Assembly: GCF_964199755.1 (NCBI RefSeq)
Contig: NC_133897.1
Location: 114,585,579 to 114,649,578 of the forward strand
DNA: 64,000 nt
Direction of reading: 5' to 3'
Origin: Larus michahellis
Lineage: Eukaryota > Chordata > Aves > Charadriiformes > Laridae
Shown here: piece after piece, positions 26,952 through 37,985 of the stretch
Layout of the letters: each line of letters starts with the position of its first letter
How positions within the stretch are numbered: position 1 is the stretch's first letter
Position numbers and translations under genes: made by a program
Notes under the pieces: generated by a model
The model's database searches: none
The model's input: only the letters and a program-made list of their open reading frames with translations
What the model was told of the DNA's origin: nothing

Positions 26952-28197
26952 GTCCCAGCACTGGTAAACTGTGTTAAAATCCAGTATAAAATAAACTATT
27001 GCTAGTTAGAGCATTTGAGGAGACCAGCTTAAAGCACATTCATTGCTGCTTGTGCAAGAGCAGCTCCTCTGCTCAAACACTGGCAGAAAGTGAACACAAA
27101 AGAGGCATTTTTCTCAGCTGTAGTACGTAGTTACAAATGATTCACATTTGGGGTGGAATCACATCCTGGTTTGTTTTTATGGGAGTATTAAGCATGTTTT
27201 TGATAATGGATAAGTAGCAAAAAGCAACAATACTAAGGACACAACAATACATCCTAGGTACCTATCGCTGCAGTAGACAAGCACCTTGGCAGATATGGAT
27301 AACGGAGGCAGAGACATTACAGGTTCAGCTGTCATTTTGTTGTATCAGCTTACCTTCCAAACCTGTCTGGAGGAGAAAGGGAATAAACTGCTGTTTGACA
27401 TGCATGCAAGAAAATTTGTTCTGCTGCTTATGTGCATGTAAGATTGAAGGATTTCTTTTGGGTTTATTATTAGCATAATCAGAAACATTGCACTCCATCA
27501 TTTTGTTTTAGTAATCCTTGTCGTTGTTGTAGGGGCAAAACAGACAGCAGGATAAATCCCTTGTTCACTTACATTGGGACCAAGCCAAAATGATCACTTT
27601 CATAACAGATTTACTCTGGAGTTTACATCGGGGTAAATGAAATCAGAAAACGTTGCAAACTTATATGTATTATGGACAGTAATGGGTACCAAGTGTAGAA
27701 AATGCAGCGTTACCACTTGAACTCAGTTTTACCTTTCACGGCATTATTGGGCTGCTTTTTTGCTCATGTCAGCTGCTCAGAAGGCTAACATCTAGTAGAA
27801 AAAACAAAGTGAATTTTATGTAACCAATATCTTTTAAGTCCTTGGATTCCCGGATTTCATGCTTCATCCAATGTGATTTCTTATGAGATCCAAACCCCAC
27901 CACCTTTTAAATTGACAATATTACAGCTCAAGCAAAAGTTAAATAGAACTCCTAGGACTGGCTTAGCATCTTTTCTGGCAAAGAGGTAAAATTATACTAA
28001 CAAATTTTGCCAAGGACTCTGCTACGTGTACTTAGGGAGCAGGCAGTCTGAGAAGCAGTCAGTACCTCCAGAGAAGTGTTTCCTCGTTGGCTGGGTGGTT
28101 CTAAATGTACCAGCTTGTTTAAATAGCAAATGATTTTAAATATGAAAGGAGGCTTCTTCCAAGAATTGTTATATTGAGCATCACAAAATTGCTGTGG

Positions 28198-28213
28198 TTT
28201 TTTTTTTTTTTTT
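28198..28213. repeat. Poly-T (16)
   Basis: An unbroken T run preceded by GG and followed by CCC. Confidence 0.95.
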
Positions 28214-30105
28214 CCCAGAGAGCTAACCTCCATCTGTTTCTGAAAGAGCTTAGCATTCATAAAGTAACAAATTATATTTCACAGCATAGCTCTTTATCAC
28301 TCACCAGTTAATGGGGCTAAGAAAAGATTTCAGAAGATTCTGCCGACTGTAGTGCAGGCTCGGAGGAAACAAAAGGAGCCGCCTGGAGATGTTGCGGAGG
28401 CATAGTTATTTGGTTACAACTTAACCTCTTGCAATTAGAAAGCAACAAAAGGGCACATGGCATTTAGGTCACTACAGAAAATGCTGGCATTAAGCTGGTC
28501 ACATTTCAACAGAGTTCTGAAGTCTGAAACGCTGTTAGGCAAGCAATAGACTGGAAGGCACATAAAGAGAGAAAGCACTGAAAAATGCAAAGGACCAATA
28601 ACGAAGGACAACATATTTCAGAGAATGCACAATTTTCAGTTCCCCCTTCTTGAAGCTGGAGAGTACAAGGAAGCAGAAATCATTTGGTATATCGACCAAG
28701 ATATTTCAGGGATTTAGGGTTATTCTCTGCATGTAACTGAAAGCATTGGAGAATCTGATTAACCACCCAACCCCAGTTTCTGCCTCTTGTTGGTTGCTGT
28801 TGCGATGTTGATGGTTGGTTGCTGTATATTCGTGGCGTATGGGAGGCAATGGGCCACTTTCCCCATTACCTGATTGCCTCTGAGCACACACACCACTGCT
28901 TAGCAAACGCATTCCTGGGGCTTTTCAAGTCTAGGTGGTTAGTAATGGAACAATTACGCATTTCCACAAGAAGTCTCCACAAGGCCATCTAAGTCCATAA
29001 ATATTTTGGAGAAATCTGCCAACCAGAGCTACCTAAAACATAGAAATATCTCCATGTAGTTGCTTTTCCAGTCTTACCTTTCCCCTGTTCTTCCACATAC
29101 GCATTGCAACATGCTCTAGGTATGTGTCAGATACTATTTCCCTTTGGTTCTTTGTCTCAATCAAAGTATTTGAAGGAAGGTCCCATAGTGGATAAACATT
29201 CAGTGTATCTTTCTTATCCACCCCTTTGGTGGATAACCCTGTACATTGGTTGGTCTGAACCTTGAATACTCCCTAGAATTATTACTTTCTGAATAGGTGA
29301 ACTTGTTTTTAAAATTATTTTAATTAGGGCAAAGAAATACATTTCTGCTTTAATCTCTTTGTCAATGGCTGATCATGATAATGGTAACAGAAATATTTGC
29401 TCTCTCCCACTCCCAAAATTAAGCTTCAGGCATAAAAAACCATGAAAAGATCGAAAAGTTGAAAGCAACTCAAAACCTGGATCAGATGATTTTCAGTGTA
29501 GCTGTCACTGCTGGTAATATGTTAATCCTTTTGTAAACACTCCCACACCTCTCCATAATGTACATAAATGAATACCACATATAGTGGATAATCACAAATG
29601 TTGTAACCATGGCGGTTTTATTAGTGCTAATGATACTACTTTATATACTCACAAAACATATGGCAAGCAGATTAATACTTTTAAATTGGCTGAATCTCTC
29701 TTGTTTGACAGCGCTACACTTGCCCTGAATTTCCAGAAGGATTTATTGCAGTTTTAGTCTCCCACCTTCAGGGCAACGACTTAGAAGTGCCCTGGAGGAG
29801 CTCAGCATTTAGCAGCAGATCAGCATGTCTAAGGGCAGCTCCTCCAAGGTAACTCTCTTTGCAGAAGTCAATCCATAACACATATATAGCACTGCCAACA
29901 GCATAAGAACAGCTGTGGTACTATTCATCTGAAACGGGGAGAAAGGATGCATTTAAGGAGACACAATACATTTCTCCGGTTGACTTGGCATAACCTGATG
30001 CGATTTTCCTTTCAATTTGCTGCAGTCCCATATGTAAGTCAAATGGAGCAGTAACACATGCATCAGCAGCAGCTGTAACAGTGAACTTGCTTGGACGTTG
30101 CTGGT

Positions 30106-30176
30106 TTGTTGGGGGGTTTTGTCTGGTTGTTTAGGTTTGTTTGGTTTTTTTGGTTGTTTTTTTTTTTCTTTTTTTA
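30106..30176. repeat. T/G-rich low-complexity tract
   Basis: A run of GGTTT-type units grades into poly-T. There is no terminal structure. Confidence 0.9.
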
Positions 30177-30724
30177 ACATGCAACTTTCGCTATGACTTC
30201 AGGACAGTAACATCATTTATTTCATTTTTAATAGCTTATATTCGGACCTGATGATGTGTTGCCCTTATGGTTTGACTGGTGTGTTTACTAGAACAGCAGT
30301 AATGTTTTCCCATTCTTAGTAAACTGAGGGCAAATCAGAAAAGAAGGTAGGATTTTGGAGGTTATAAAAACTTGTTGCCGCATGCCATTTTTACTGCTAG
30401 CATTCCTGGTGCCCCTAAACCCTCTGGCTGCACTACCCACACTCAGCTTGAAGGTACAATGGAAAGTCACATCTTTCAGTCTAAAATAGCATCAGTCTTT
30501 TCCATTGCGAAAGTGATTTGGAAGACTAAAACCTTTACAAAAATTAGTTCACTAGGGTTAAGTGAGTGTCACTCAGCTTTTAAATACCATATTGTGAAAT
30601 TCCCATAAATGAGCGGAGGGGAGGAGGGGGAAGTTCGTTCTTCCAGCATTGCAAAAGCCACGGCCAGGGTATGCCACCCTCCTGCTCTAGGAACAAGCAG
30701 TCCACTGAGAAGAGTCGAGGGTCG

Positions 30725-31284
30725 AGTAGGTCAAGCGAAGTGATTCTCCCCCTCTGCTCCACTCTTGTGAGACCCCACCTGGAGTACTGTGTCCAACTCT
30801 GGAGCCCTCAGCACAGGAAAGACATGGACCCCTTGGAGTCCGTCCAGAGGAGGGCCACAAAAATGATCAGCGGGATGGAACACCTCTCCTATGAGGACAG
30901 GCTGAGAGAGTTGGGGTTGTTCAGCCTGGAGAAGAGAAGGCTCTGGGGAGACCTTATTGAGGCTTTTCAGTAATTAAAGGGGGCCTACAGGAAAGATGGG
31001 TACAGACTGTTTAGCTGGGCCTGTTGTGATAGGACAAAGGGTAATGGCTTTAAACTAAAAGAGGGAAGATATAAGGAAGAATTTTTTATGATGAGGGTGG
31101 TGAAACACTGGAACAGGTTGCCCGGAGAGGCGGTAGATGCCCCATCCCTGGAAACATTCAAGGTCAGGCTGGATGGGGCTCTGAGCAACCTGATCTTGTT
31201 GAAGATGTCCCTGCTCATTGCAGTGGGGTTGGACTAGATGACCTTTAAAGGTCCCTTCCAACCCAAGCTATCCTATGATTCTGT
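30725..31284 (+). mobile_element. CR1 LINE, 5'-truncated copy A
   Basis: The sequence encodes the end of CR1 ORF2. The frame reads [20 protein letters not shown], then [16 protein letters not shown], then [23 protein letters not shown] stop at 30971-30973 breaks it, and the same frame then continues through KGAYRKDG, DRTKGNGFKLKEG and HWNRLPGEAVDAPSLE. The 3' end carries the CR1 signature (GGTTGGACTAGATGACC, CCCTTCCAACC) and finishes in about one and a half octamer units (CTATGATTCTGT). It is dead: it lacks the endonuclease and most of the reverse transcriptase. The 5' boundary is accurate to about 15 bases. Confidence 0.95.
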
Positions 31285-32929
31285 AAGAGTCAGCTGCTGA
31301 GGTGCTCTGCGGCATTCACAGTCAGCAACAGCACTCAAGAGCTATTGCTGGAAATCCTCGCCTAGAAATCTTGCTGGCTTTACCAATTTGGCAAGGATCC
31401 CAAAACTGCTCTTGGAAACACCTCCCCCCTTAATCACCCCCACCCACCCCCAAATCACTTATGCCCATGGACTGAAAAAAAAGGGGAAAAAAAGCCTTGC
31501 ATACTGTCCTGGCATGCTCAGTACAATTAGAGCACAAAGCACGCAGCCTGCGCTGAGCAATTCTGCTGTTCTTTTGGGTAGCTACAGAAATGGCTGAGAG
31601 CGTCCTCCTCCTCCTCAGCAATCTCCCTCTTAAGTGTTTGGCAAACAAGGGTTTGCATTGTTGCTAATGGTATATGATTTCTCATACCTTTTAACTCTCC
31701 CCACAGTGAGAACGGGGACAACCTCTAGAGACAGCAGTAAGAGTTTCTGAAATGTGGGTGATAAAGATGCTGAAGTCTGCAGATGTAAATGGTTTTGAAT
31801 GAGGGAAACTGAAAACAAAAACAGTATCAGCTGAGGATAGTTTTGAAGTTCTACAATTCTTATCCTTGGTGAGGGAGATAGAAAGCAGAAAGTTTATTTT
31901 ATGCAAAATCAGAAGAAAGCTTTAGGCTTTTGATTTTTAAAAAGTAAATCTTAGTATTATTATATAGTTAAAAGATGAAAATAATAGCTTGCGAGAAGCT
32001 TTTTTCCCCTCCAAAACACCAAAAAAAACCCCCAACTAAATTTAAAGTCCCTCTGTATCCAAAACTGAAAGGTTTGAATAGAGTAGTAAGACTAAATGGA
32101 AAGTAGTTTTGCACTAAACAGATAAAATGAAATCATTTTACAATTCAGCATTTACGAGGACAATTGCAAGAAACAAAAAATACAGGGGGAGAGAGAGAAT
32201 GAGAGCGAAGTGTGAGCACATGTGCACATGGATGGGCTCATGCATGTACGTGTGTTTGCAGATGAGTTACAAATACGTTAAAAATGCTATATACATTGAC
32301 CTTACTGCTGCCTTGACAGATAAGGCAGTAAGACAGGAGTTGTCAGATGTTACAGGAAAAACGTTTCCTCTGGAAACATTTTACCTGCCTCTACTGAATG
32401 CCTTTCCCTCCATAAATATCTCATTTCACATTTTAGTAAGGAGGGAACTTTTTTGCCTATTTTCTTGGAAAGCAATGAAATATACTTAGGCATATGCTGT
32501 TTAAGACTTAGAGCTTAAAGAAAATAACAACTGCCTCATTCAGTAGCATTAGCGCTACTACTCTTTCTACTACATTTCTGCTAAACAGATGCTTTGGTTG
32601 AATGCGGTATAGAAGTAAGTTTGCTTTTTATAAATAATAAAGATGGTGGAAACACTTCCATGGATTTTCTGCTAGAACTGCAGAGATAAAACAACAACAA
32701 CCGCTACCACCAAACTGAAGAAAAAAGAGCCCACAGAGATTGAGATTTTGCTGCATTGTGCTGGCACATAAGAAAGTGTAGCAGAAGTAAACTGGCAATA
32801 CTGGGATTGAAACCACTTAACAAACCCTGAAGGATGTCCATCACTGTCCTGATTGATGAGCACCACCGGCAAGCTTATGTTTAGAGCTAAATTAGGCTGA
32901 GGCATCAGTGCACTGAAAGACATGGCTGG
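31285..32929. other. Spacer between CR1 copies A and C
   Basis: Holds the minus-strand quadruplex motif at 31424-31451. A purine-rich GAGAGA patch at 32185-32205 is followed by the palindrome GCACATGTGC at 32216-32225. A 120-codon frame at 32127-32489 has no recognisable domain. Confidence 0.65.
31424..31451 (-). other. G-quadruplex motif, minus strand
   Basis: Cytosine runs of 6, 5, 3 and 5 on the plus strand (31424-31429, 31437-31441, 31443-31445, 31447-31451) give four guanine runs on the minus strand with loops of 1, 1 and 7. The very short loops favour a stable parallel quadruplex. It lies 140 bp downstream of CR1 copy A. Confidence 0.8.
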
Positions 32930-33739
32930 TACTGACATGAGGCTCCACAAGCAAGAGAAATGGGCTGACAGGAGCCTCAGGAAGTTCAAAGGCAAATGTA
33001 AAGTCCTATCCCCAAGATGAGGTAATCCCATGCTGTAGCACAGGCTAGGGACTGGCAGAGAGGTAGCTCTGTGGAAGTGGATTTACGGCCTTGATGAACA
33101 ACAAATTGCACGAGAGTCAGCAATGCACCCTTGCATCAATGGAGGTGGACCTCATGTTGGGCTGCTTTAGCACAGGTGCAGTCAGCGGGCTGGGAAATGT
33201 AATGTAATGGAGATGGTACATGGTAATGGAGAGGCTGCTGAAGGGGGCCCACATGAAACACCAGACTCAGTATAGGGCCACCCAGTCCAAGAGAGACATG
33301 GACAAGCTGGACCAAGTTCAGTGGAGAGCCATCAAGGTAGTTGGCAGATGGAGAACATGACACGTGTAAAGGGAGCCGGGGTTGCTTTGTCTGAAGAAGA
33401 GAAAGTCAAGGAGAGCGCTAACTATCTTCACTGCCTAAGGAGGAGTTACAGAGAAGGGAAACCAAACCCTTCTCAGAGGCACAAAGTGAAATACAATAAC
33501 CAGTTGCATCCAGGGAAATTTGGACTGGATATAAAAAAAGTTTTTCTTTACAGCAAAAATGTTTAAGTCCTGGAGCCAAAAAAGTTTGTGGAAACTCCGT
33601 CACCAGGGATTTTTAAAGCTTGACAGGTAAAGGCCCTGAGCAGCCCTGATCTGACTTTGAAATAATTTCTGCTTTGTAGCAGGAGGCTGGACTAGTTGAC
33701 CTCCAAAAGTCCCTTCTGATACAACCTTTCTGTGACACT
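32930..33739 (+). mobile_element. CR1 LINE, old diverged copy C
   Basis: Homology to CR1 can be followed from a GGGCTGACAGGAGCCTCAGG segment near 32965, through CAGCAATGCACCCTTG near 33119, GAGACATGGACAAGCTGGAC near 33293 and TCTTCTCAGAGG near 33467, to GGCTGGACTAGTTGACCTCC near 33686 and a decayed tail near 33735. It has many substitutions and small indels and no long open frame, so it is clearly older than copies A, B and D. It belongs to a different CR1 subfamily branch, with a 3' end of the 'gacctccagaggtcccttcc' type. The 5' boundary is fuzzy by several tens of bases. Confidence 0.85.
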
Positions 33740-34038
33740 ACGCTTCTTTGAAATGATTTATTCGCATGGGAAATTTAACTGTCCAGGATGAAAGAAAAGC
33801 AAAAGTTTACAAAATCTTATAAAACTGAGTAGAACTAATTGGAATTAGAAAACTGTTTCTATATTACTGCCCTAAACTGCTGATTCACATCCATATAGCT
33901 AATTTTGCTAATGCAAGCACTCCAAAGACTAGTAGATAATGATCTATATCCAGAAAGGAAGTTTTATGCAACAGTATGGAGCGTGGGTCAGTCCAGGCAC
34001 TGGGAGGCAGGAGGCATCTATGTTTTCTGCCCTGTCAG

Positions 34039-34076
34039 TTTCTGGAGATTGATTAAATTTCTGGAGATTGATTAAA
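34039..34076. repeat. Perfect tandem duplication, 19-bp unit, two copies
   Basis: TTTCTGGAGATTGATTAAA occurs twice head-to-tail with no mismatch, at 34039-34057 and 34058-34076. This suggests a recent replication slippage event. Confidence 0.95.
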
Positions 34077-34669
34077 TGCTGTGTCTGAATGCAGGTTTGC
34101 ATTCTGACAGTTTTGCTTGGGACATGGAAAATTTGAGCCCTAATTCCATCTTATCCTTTGAAACACAGTGAGGAGCTGCCTGTAGGCTCTCAGTGGAATA
34201 AGCACGTGGATCTGGGCTCTGAGAAGAGAGGTACCTATGACAGAAGACAATACAGAGATTTTGTGAGTAGAGCTGTGCCTTAGGTCTGCAGTCCTTGAGA
34301 CAAGAGAAGTGGATAGAGAGCACTCATATGCCTCTCTTCTCCTAGGGTTTACAGCCTGCCACCATCTGAAAGTGGGTATGGACAGTCTTTCTTTCAGAAA
34401 GAGATGGGAAAGGCAGAGGACACTTATCTTATTGTCTCTTTATACATTAACATAGAGGTTAGCAAGATCTTTGTGGATGCAGAAGGTGCTTTCTCAAAAG
34501 CAACACCCTCCCTCCCATCCCAAAGCTTGAAGAATGTCTCATGTCTTAGGACATGCCCTAATTGTGAGTCTACAACTTTATGAAGGATGGAGAGAAAGGG
34601 AGGCATTCCCAACCCTGCTGTGAGAGCTCTTCAACTGCCGAGAAAACAATTCTTTATTTATTTTTGAAA

Positions 34670-34690
34670 GGGAGAGGGAGGGAGAGTGGG
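34670..34690 (+). other. G-quadruplex motif, plus strand
   Basis: Four GGG runs begin at 34670, 34676, 34680 and 34688, with loops of 3, 1 and 5 bases. Confidence 0.75.
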
Positions 34691-34867
34691 AGGAAATTTG
34701 GTTTGATCACATTTCAGAGGCTTACGTTCTGCAAATAAGCATACAGGCTTTTAATAAAGGCTGGCTCTGTGGTCCTTACCAGTTTTTGACTGGTAATTAC
34801 TTATGCAAAGACATATACATACGAGCCAGAGAACATTAGAGTTGTGTTTTACTTTAAAGAAGCATGT

Positions 34868-35126
34868 CCTCCTCTCCAATGAGGATAGGCTGAGAGAGCT
34901 GGGGTTGTTCAGCCTGGAGAAGAAAAGGCTCCAGTGAGACCTTAATGCAGCTTTCCAGTATCTGAAGGGGGCCTACAAGAAAGCTGGAGAGGGACTTTTT
35001 ACAAGGGCATGTAGTGATAGGACAAGGGGTAACGGCTTCAAATTGGAAGAGGGGAGATTTAGATTAGATATCAGGAAGAAATTTTTCACTATGAGTGTGC
35101 TGAGGCACTGGAACAGGTTGCCCAGG
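34868..35126 (+). mobile_element. CR1 LINE copy D, 5' part (interrupted by LTR)
   Basis: This is CR1 ORF2-end sequence. It starts near CCTCTCCAATGAGGATAGG, continues through TTGTTCAGCCTGGAGAAG and ATCAGGAAGAAATTTTTCAC, and stops at GGAACAGGTTGCCCAGG, where the LTR begins. The element resumes after the LTR at 35854 in the same orientation with no lost bases apart from the duplicated CCAGG. It is truncated at its 5' end, like most CR1 copies. Confidence 0.95.
35122..35126. repeat. Target-site duplication, left copy (CCAGG)
   Basis: CCAGG directly abuts the TGTG start of the solo LTR and is repeated exactly at its right edge. In intact CR1 this motif occurs once, in GTTGCCCAGGGAAGTTG. Confidence 0.92.
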
Positions 35127-35848
35127 TGTGACGGTGTTCTCCCCCTCTCTGGGCGCCAACCTGACCTTTATCTCCTGTAACACTACCCAACCGATAACCA
35201 CCCATGGTGGTCTAATGGATGCATCTAGTCGTGATGGTGGCATTTGGGGCCCAAAGGCTAAAGTGTAATTCGCCCACCCCACCACCATACTGGTACTATG
35301 GTCAATATACAAATATGACTATAAGTCAATCATCTTACCTCCATAAATAGTGAACACCCCAAGGGCCTAAGGAGCTCTCCTGAATGGCAGCATGCTGCAT
35401 GCCAGGATCTCCCCTTGGGTCGTGACACTGCTAAAGATTACTCTTTGAGGCTGAGATTCCTTGCTGCAACAGATCCTTGGTAAGTGCTAAACTTTGAAAT
35501 TCTTAGCTAAGTGATAAAAAGGATAGATTGTGCACATATAATCCTTTAGACATAAACTGTTGACCAAGTCTGGGACGAGGATTGGATCCAGCTGCACCTA
35601 GACTCCTCTCTGAGAAGGAGTCTAGAAAGCAAGGGCGTCCTTTCTGAACCTCGTGATGCAACTGGAGGGTCTCCCTGACAGTTCTGTCTGACCCTGTCCT
35701 CTATGCAGTAAATAACCAAGTGTACCTTGCCATCAAATCTTGCTAAACTGTCATATCTACTATCAACTTTGTTAAATCATTGTTTTATATCAATAAATAT
35801 ATTGCTGCTTCTCTCTTACAAGTTAAGCGTATCGCTACTTCTGCAACA
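35127..35848 (+). mobile_element. Solo LTR of an endogenous retrovirus, inserted in CR1 copy D
   Basis: A 722-bp insert starts TGTGACGG and ends GCAACA (TG...CA termini), flanked on both sides by CCAGG. Removing it restores an unbroken CR1 reading across the site, so both edges are exact. A polyadenylation signal AATAAA lies at 35792-35797, near the 3' end as expected for an R/U5 region. A TATA-like ATAAATAG at 35343-35350 could belong to the U3 promoter. No gag, pol or env sequence is present, so it is a solo LTR left by recombination between two LTRs. The plus orientation follows from the AATAAA position. The 5-bp duplication suits an ERVL-type provirus, but the subfamily cannot be fixed by eye. 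Confidence 0.9.
35598..35625. repeat. Perfect inverted repeat (10-bp stem, 8-nt loop) inside the LTR
   Basis: CTAGACTCCT at 35598-35607 is matched by AGGAGTCTAG at 35616-35625, with an 8-nt spacer. In RNA it would form a stable hairpin upstream of the AATAAA. Retroviral R regions commonly carry such hairpins; the function here is inferred. Confidence 0.85.
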
Positions 35849-35853
35849 CCAGG
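35849..35853. repeat. Target-site duplication, right copy (CCAGG)
   Basis: This is the exact repeat of the left CCAGG, following the ...AACA end of the LTR and leading straight into CR1 sequence GAAGTTGTGGATGCCCC. Confidence 0.92.
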
Positions 35854-36012
35854 GAAGTTGTGGATGCCCCATCCCTGGAAGTGTTCAAGGCCAGGCTGGA
35901 TGGGGCTTTGAGCAGCCTGGTCTAGTGGGAGGTGTCCCTGCCAACGGTAGGGGGGCTGGAACTAGATGATCTTTAAGGTCCCTTCCAACCCAAACCATTC
36001 TATGATTCTATG
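35854..36012 (+). mobile_element. CR1 LINE copy D, 3' part
   Basis: This continues the element broken by the LTR: GAAGTTGTGGATGCCCCATC, AAGGCCAGGCTGGATGGGGC, GGAACTAGATGATCTTTAAG, CCCTTCCAACC, ending in two octamer units (ATTCTATGATTCTATG). The 3' end is complete. Confidence 0.95.
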
Positions 36013-37181
36013 GTTCACAGAAAACAGCATCCACAAGCCTAAGTATACAGGGTGTAAGTGCAGGTCCAGCAACTCCATTCTGGCATGATCCCATGGCACC
36101 ATCACCTTCTGTATTTACATGCGGGGCAAGAGGAGGAGATCGTTCATTTCATAGGTTCAGCCAAACTATTTCTTCAGGCGTATTCTCCAGTGCAGGGCAC
36201 AAGGGAAGCTGCAGTGCTGGTTGAACATGTGAGTAATGACTGTGCTACAGAAGAGGGGTAGGAGTAATAGCTCCCGATATTCCCTAGTAAATATGTGCTT
36301 GAGTGATTTTGCTGGTAAACCACTGCCCGTGCAAATGAGTATTTCAGTGTTGTGTGGTTGTCCTCCGTTCTGGCAGTGGCAGCATAAACCAGAGCTATCT
36401 CCTTCTCATGAAATCGGAGGTTTAGCTGTGGAAGTCTCTTGATAACTAGCTCCAGTGTGTTTTAGGTTTTCTATGTTGACTAAATTATGCAGTCTATCTA
36501 CTAGACAGCATGTTTACTTATGTAGCAAATTGAACAGAGAAGTATTGTCTCTGTTACCAGCCACTTGATCTACTAATGCCCTATGACCTCCATAAGAAAT
36601 TATTTCAGGTTTGTGATGCCAAATAGATGCTTGCTCTGACTACACAAATAATGCTGTGTAAACTGATTTGCCCCTTGTGCAACATTAGTAAATATTTTGC
36701 ATGCTTGTTAGAAATTCAGTATTTATTGATTGAAGAAAACTCGGAATCCAAACTGATACCAATGAGCTTACCTGCAATGGGTGTTTTTTCCAAAAGAAGA
36801 CAGTCCAAGATGGTTGCTTAAGAGATGGGAGTGAAATCCATGCAGTCTTAAATTTGCATTTTCACGAAAGCGTGTCCTTACTTCCAGACTTCTATCAAAT
36901 CTGCTTATGTTCTTCAAGACATGATGTACCACATCTTTTCCTTCACAGAGGTGAAGCCCCGAGCCTACCAAATGAGGCAGAATGTGAGCAAGGATATATT
37001 TTTAAACCCTCTTCACCAATGGGCTTCAAGCTCTAACTTGCCCCAGTTCCTGTGACAGCTTCAATCAACCTGGAAGTTCATTATTTCTTTTCATTTTATA
37101 AAAGCTGCATTCACATTATAAAGCAGAAGATAATCCTCGTGAGTTAAGATAAATCCATAGGCAGTGCTCACTTTAGTTCTA

Positions 37182-37195
37182 ATTCTAATTAGAAT
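37182..37195. repeat. Perfect 14-bp palindrome
   Basis: ATTCTAATTAGAAT is self-complementary and centres on TAATTA, a homeodomain dimer-type core. Confidence 0.85.
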
Positions 37196-37653
37196 CTGCA
37201 CGTTTATTATGGCAAATGTAAGATGCATGATTTAATCTTTCATACCTCCAAAACTGACCATATTATTTCTGTATTATAAGTTTGCCTTTCATATATATAG
37301 CAATATAAAAAGGATTATTAACTTAAATCCTGTATTACAAACACTGATCCCTACAGTGAAGCAATTACATTACAGCGGTTAAATATACAGGGGCATAGAG
37401 CTCTTCCCACCAGTCAACAACAATTTAGCCATTAACTTAAATGAAAGCAAGATTAGGCCTGTATTCTAAAAAAGGTAAAATTCATTTTTATAGTTGCAGT
37501 TAATGACAATGTCAAAGTAAAAATAATGAGTCAAATCATTCATTGTGTGCAACTGCTATCTAAAAAAACCCACCCAAACCAAAAATCCTTATTGCTGACA
37601 GCATTTATGTCATCAATCAGAACATTTATAACATCTGGAGAAGGTAATAATTG

Positions 37654-37684
37654 CTTCAGCTTGGATCTAAACTTCAGCTTGGAT
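37654..37684. repeat. Short direct repeat, period 18
   Basis: CTTCAGCTTGGAT occurs at 37654-37666 and 37672-37684. Confidence 0.85.
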
Positions 37685-37929
37685 TTAGGTCCAAATAGCA
37701 ATTAGCGGGGGCTCACCTTCATCAGATCTCAGAGACGTCAAAACTCTGCAGGCTGTTGGGACTTGTGCCTACCAGCTCCCCATGTGTGAGGAGCCTGATG
37801 TGGTAGATGGGCTCTGAAAGTACCAGTTGTGACCAGCCAGAGCGACAGCCCAGAGTACTCATTAGTTCTCCTTAAAAAGAGATTAGGCTGCTTTCTTTTC
37901 ACTCATATGCCTAAGGCTGAAAGCTCTCA

Positions 37930-37985
37930 CTTTGGAAATTAGAAACCAAGGTTCAATTCTCTCCTCTGCTGTGACTCTGATAAAG
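37930..37985 (+). mobile_element. Possible short MIR-like fragment
   Basis: GAAATTAGAAACCAAGGTTC followed by AATTCTCTCCTCTGCTGTGA resembles the same MIR core block as the relic near 24.3 kb. It is short and poorly conserved, so it may be chance. Confidence 0.28.

Larger units (their letters stand above)
24413..30724. other. Intergenic, no gene seen
   Basis: Contains the purine-rich quadruplex cluster, several homopolymer tracts and the small GGAATG tandem. No coding signal and no further transposon are recognised. Confidence 0.65.
33740..34867. other. Spacer between CR1 copies C and D
   Basis: Contains the perfect 19-bp tandem duplication and a plus-strand quadruplex motif. Nothing else is recognised. 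Confidence 0.65.

Noticed and set aside
30671..30973. 100-codon frame as a host gene
   Set aside because: Its codons from about 30725 on are CR1 ORF2; only the first few codons are unique sequence.
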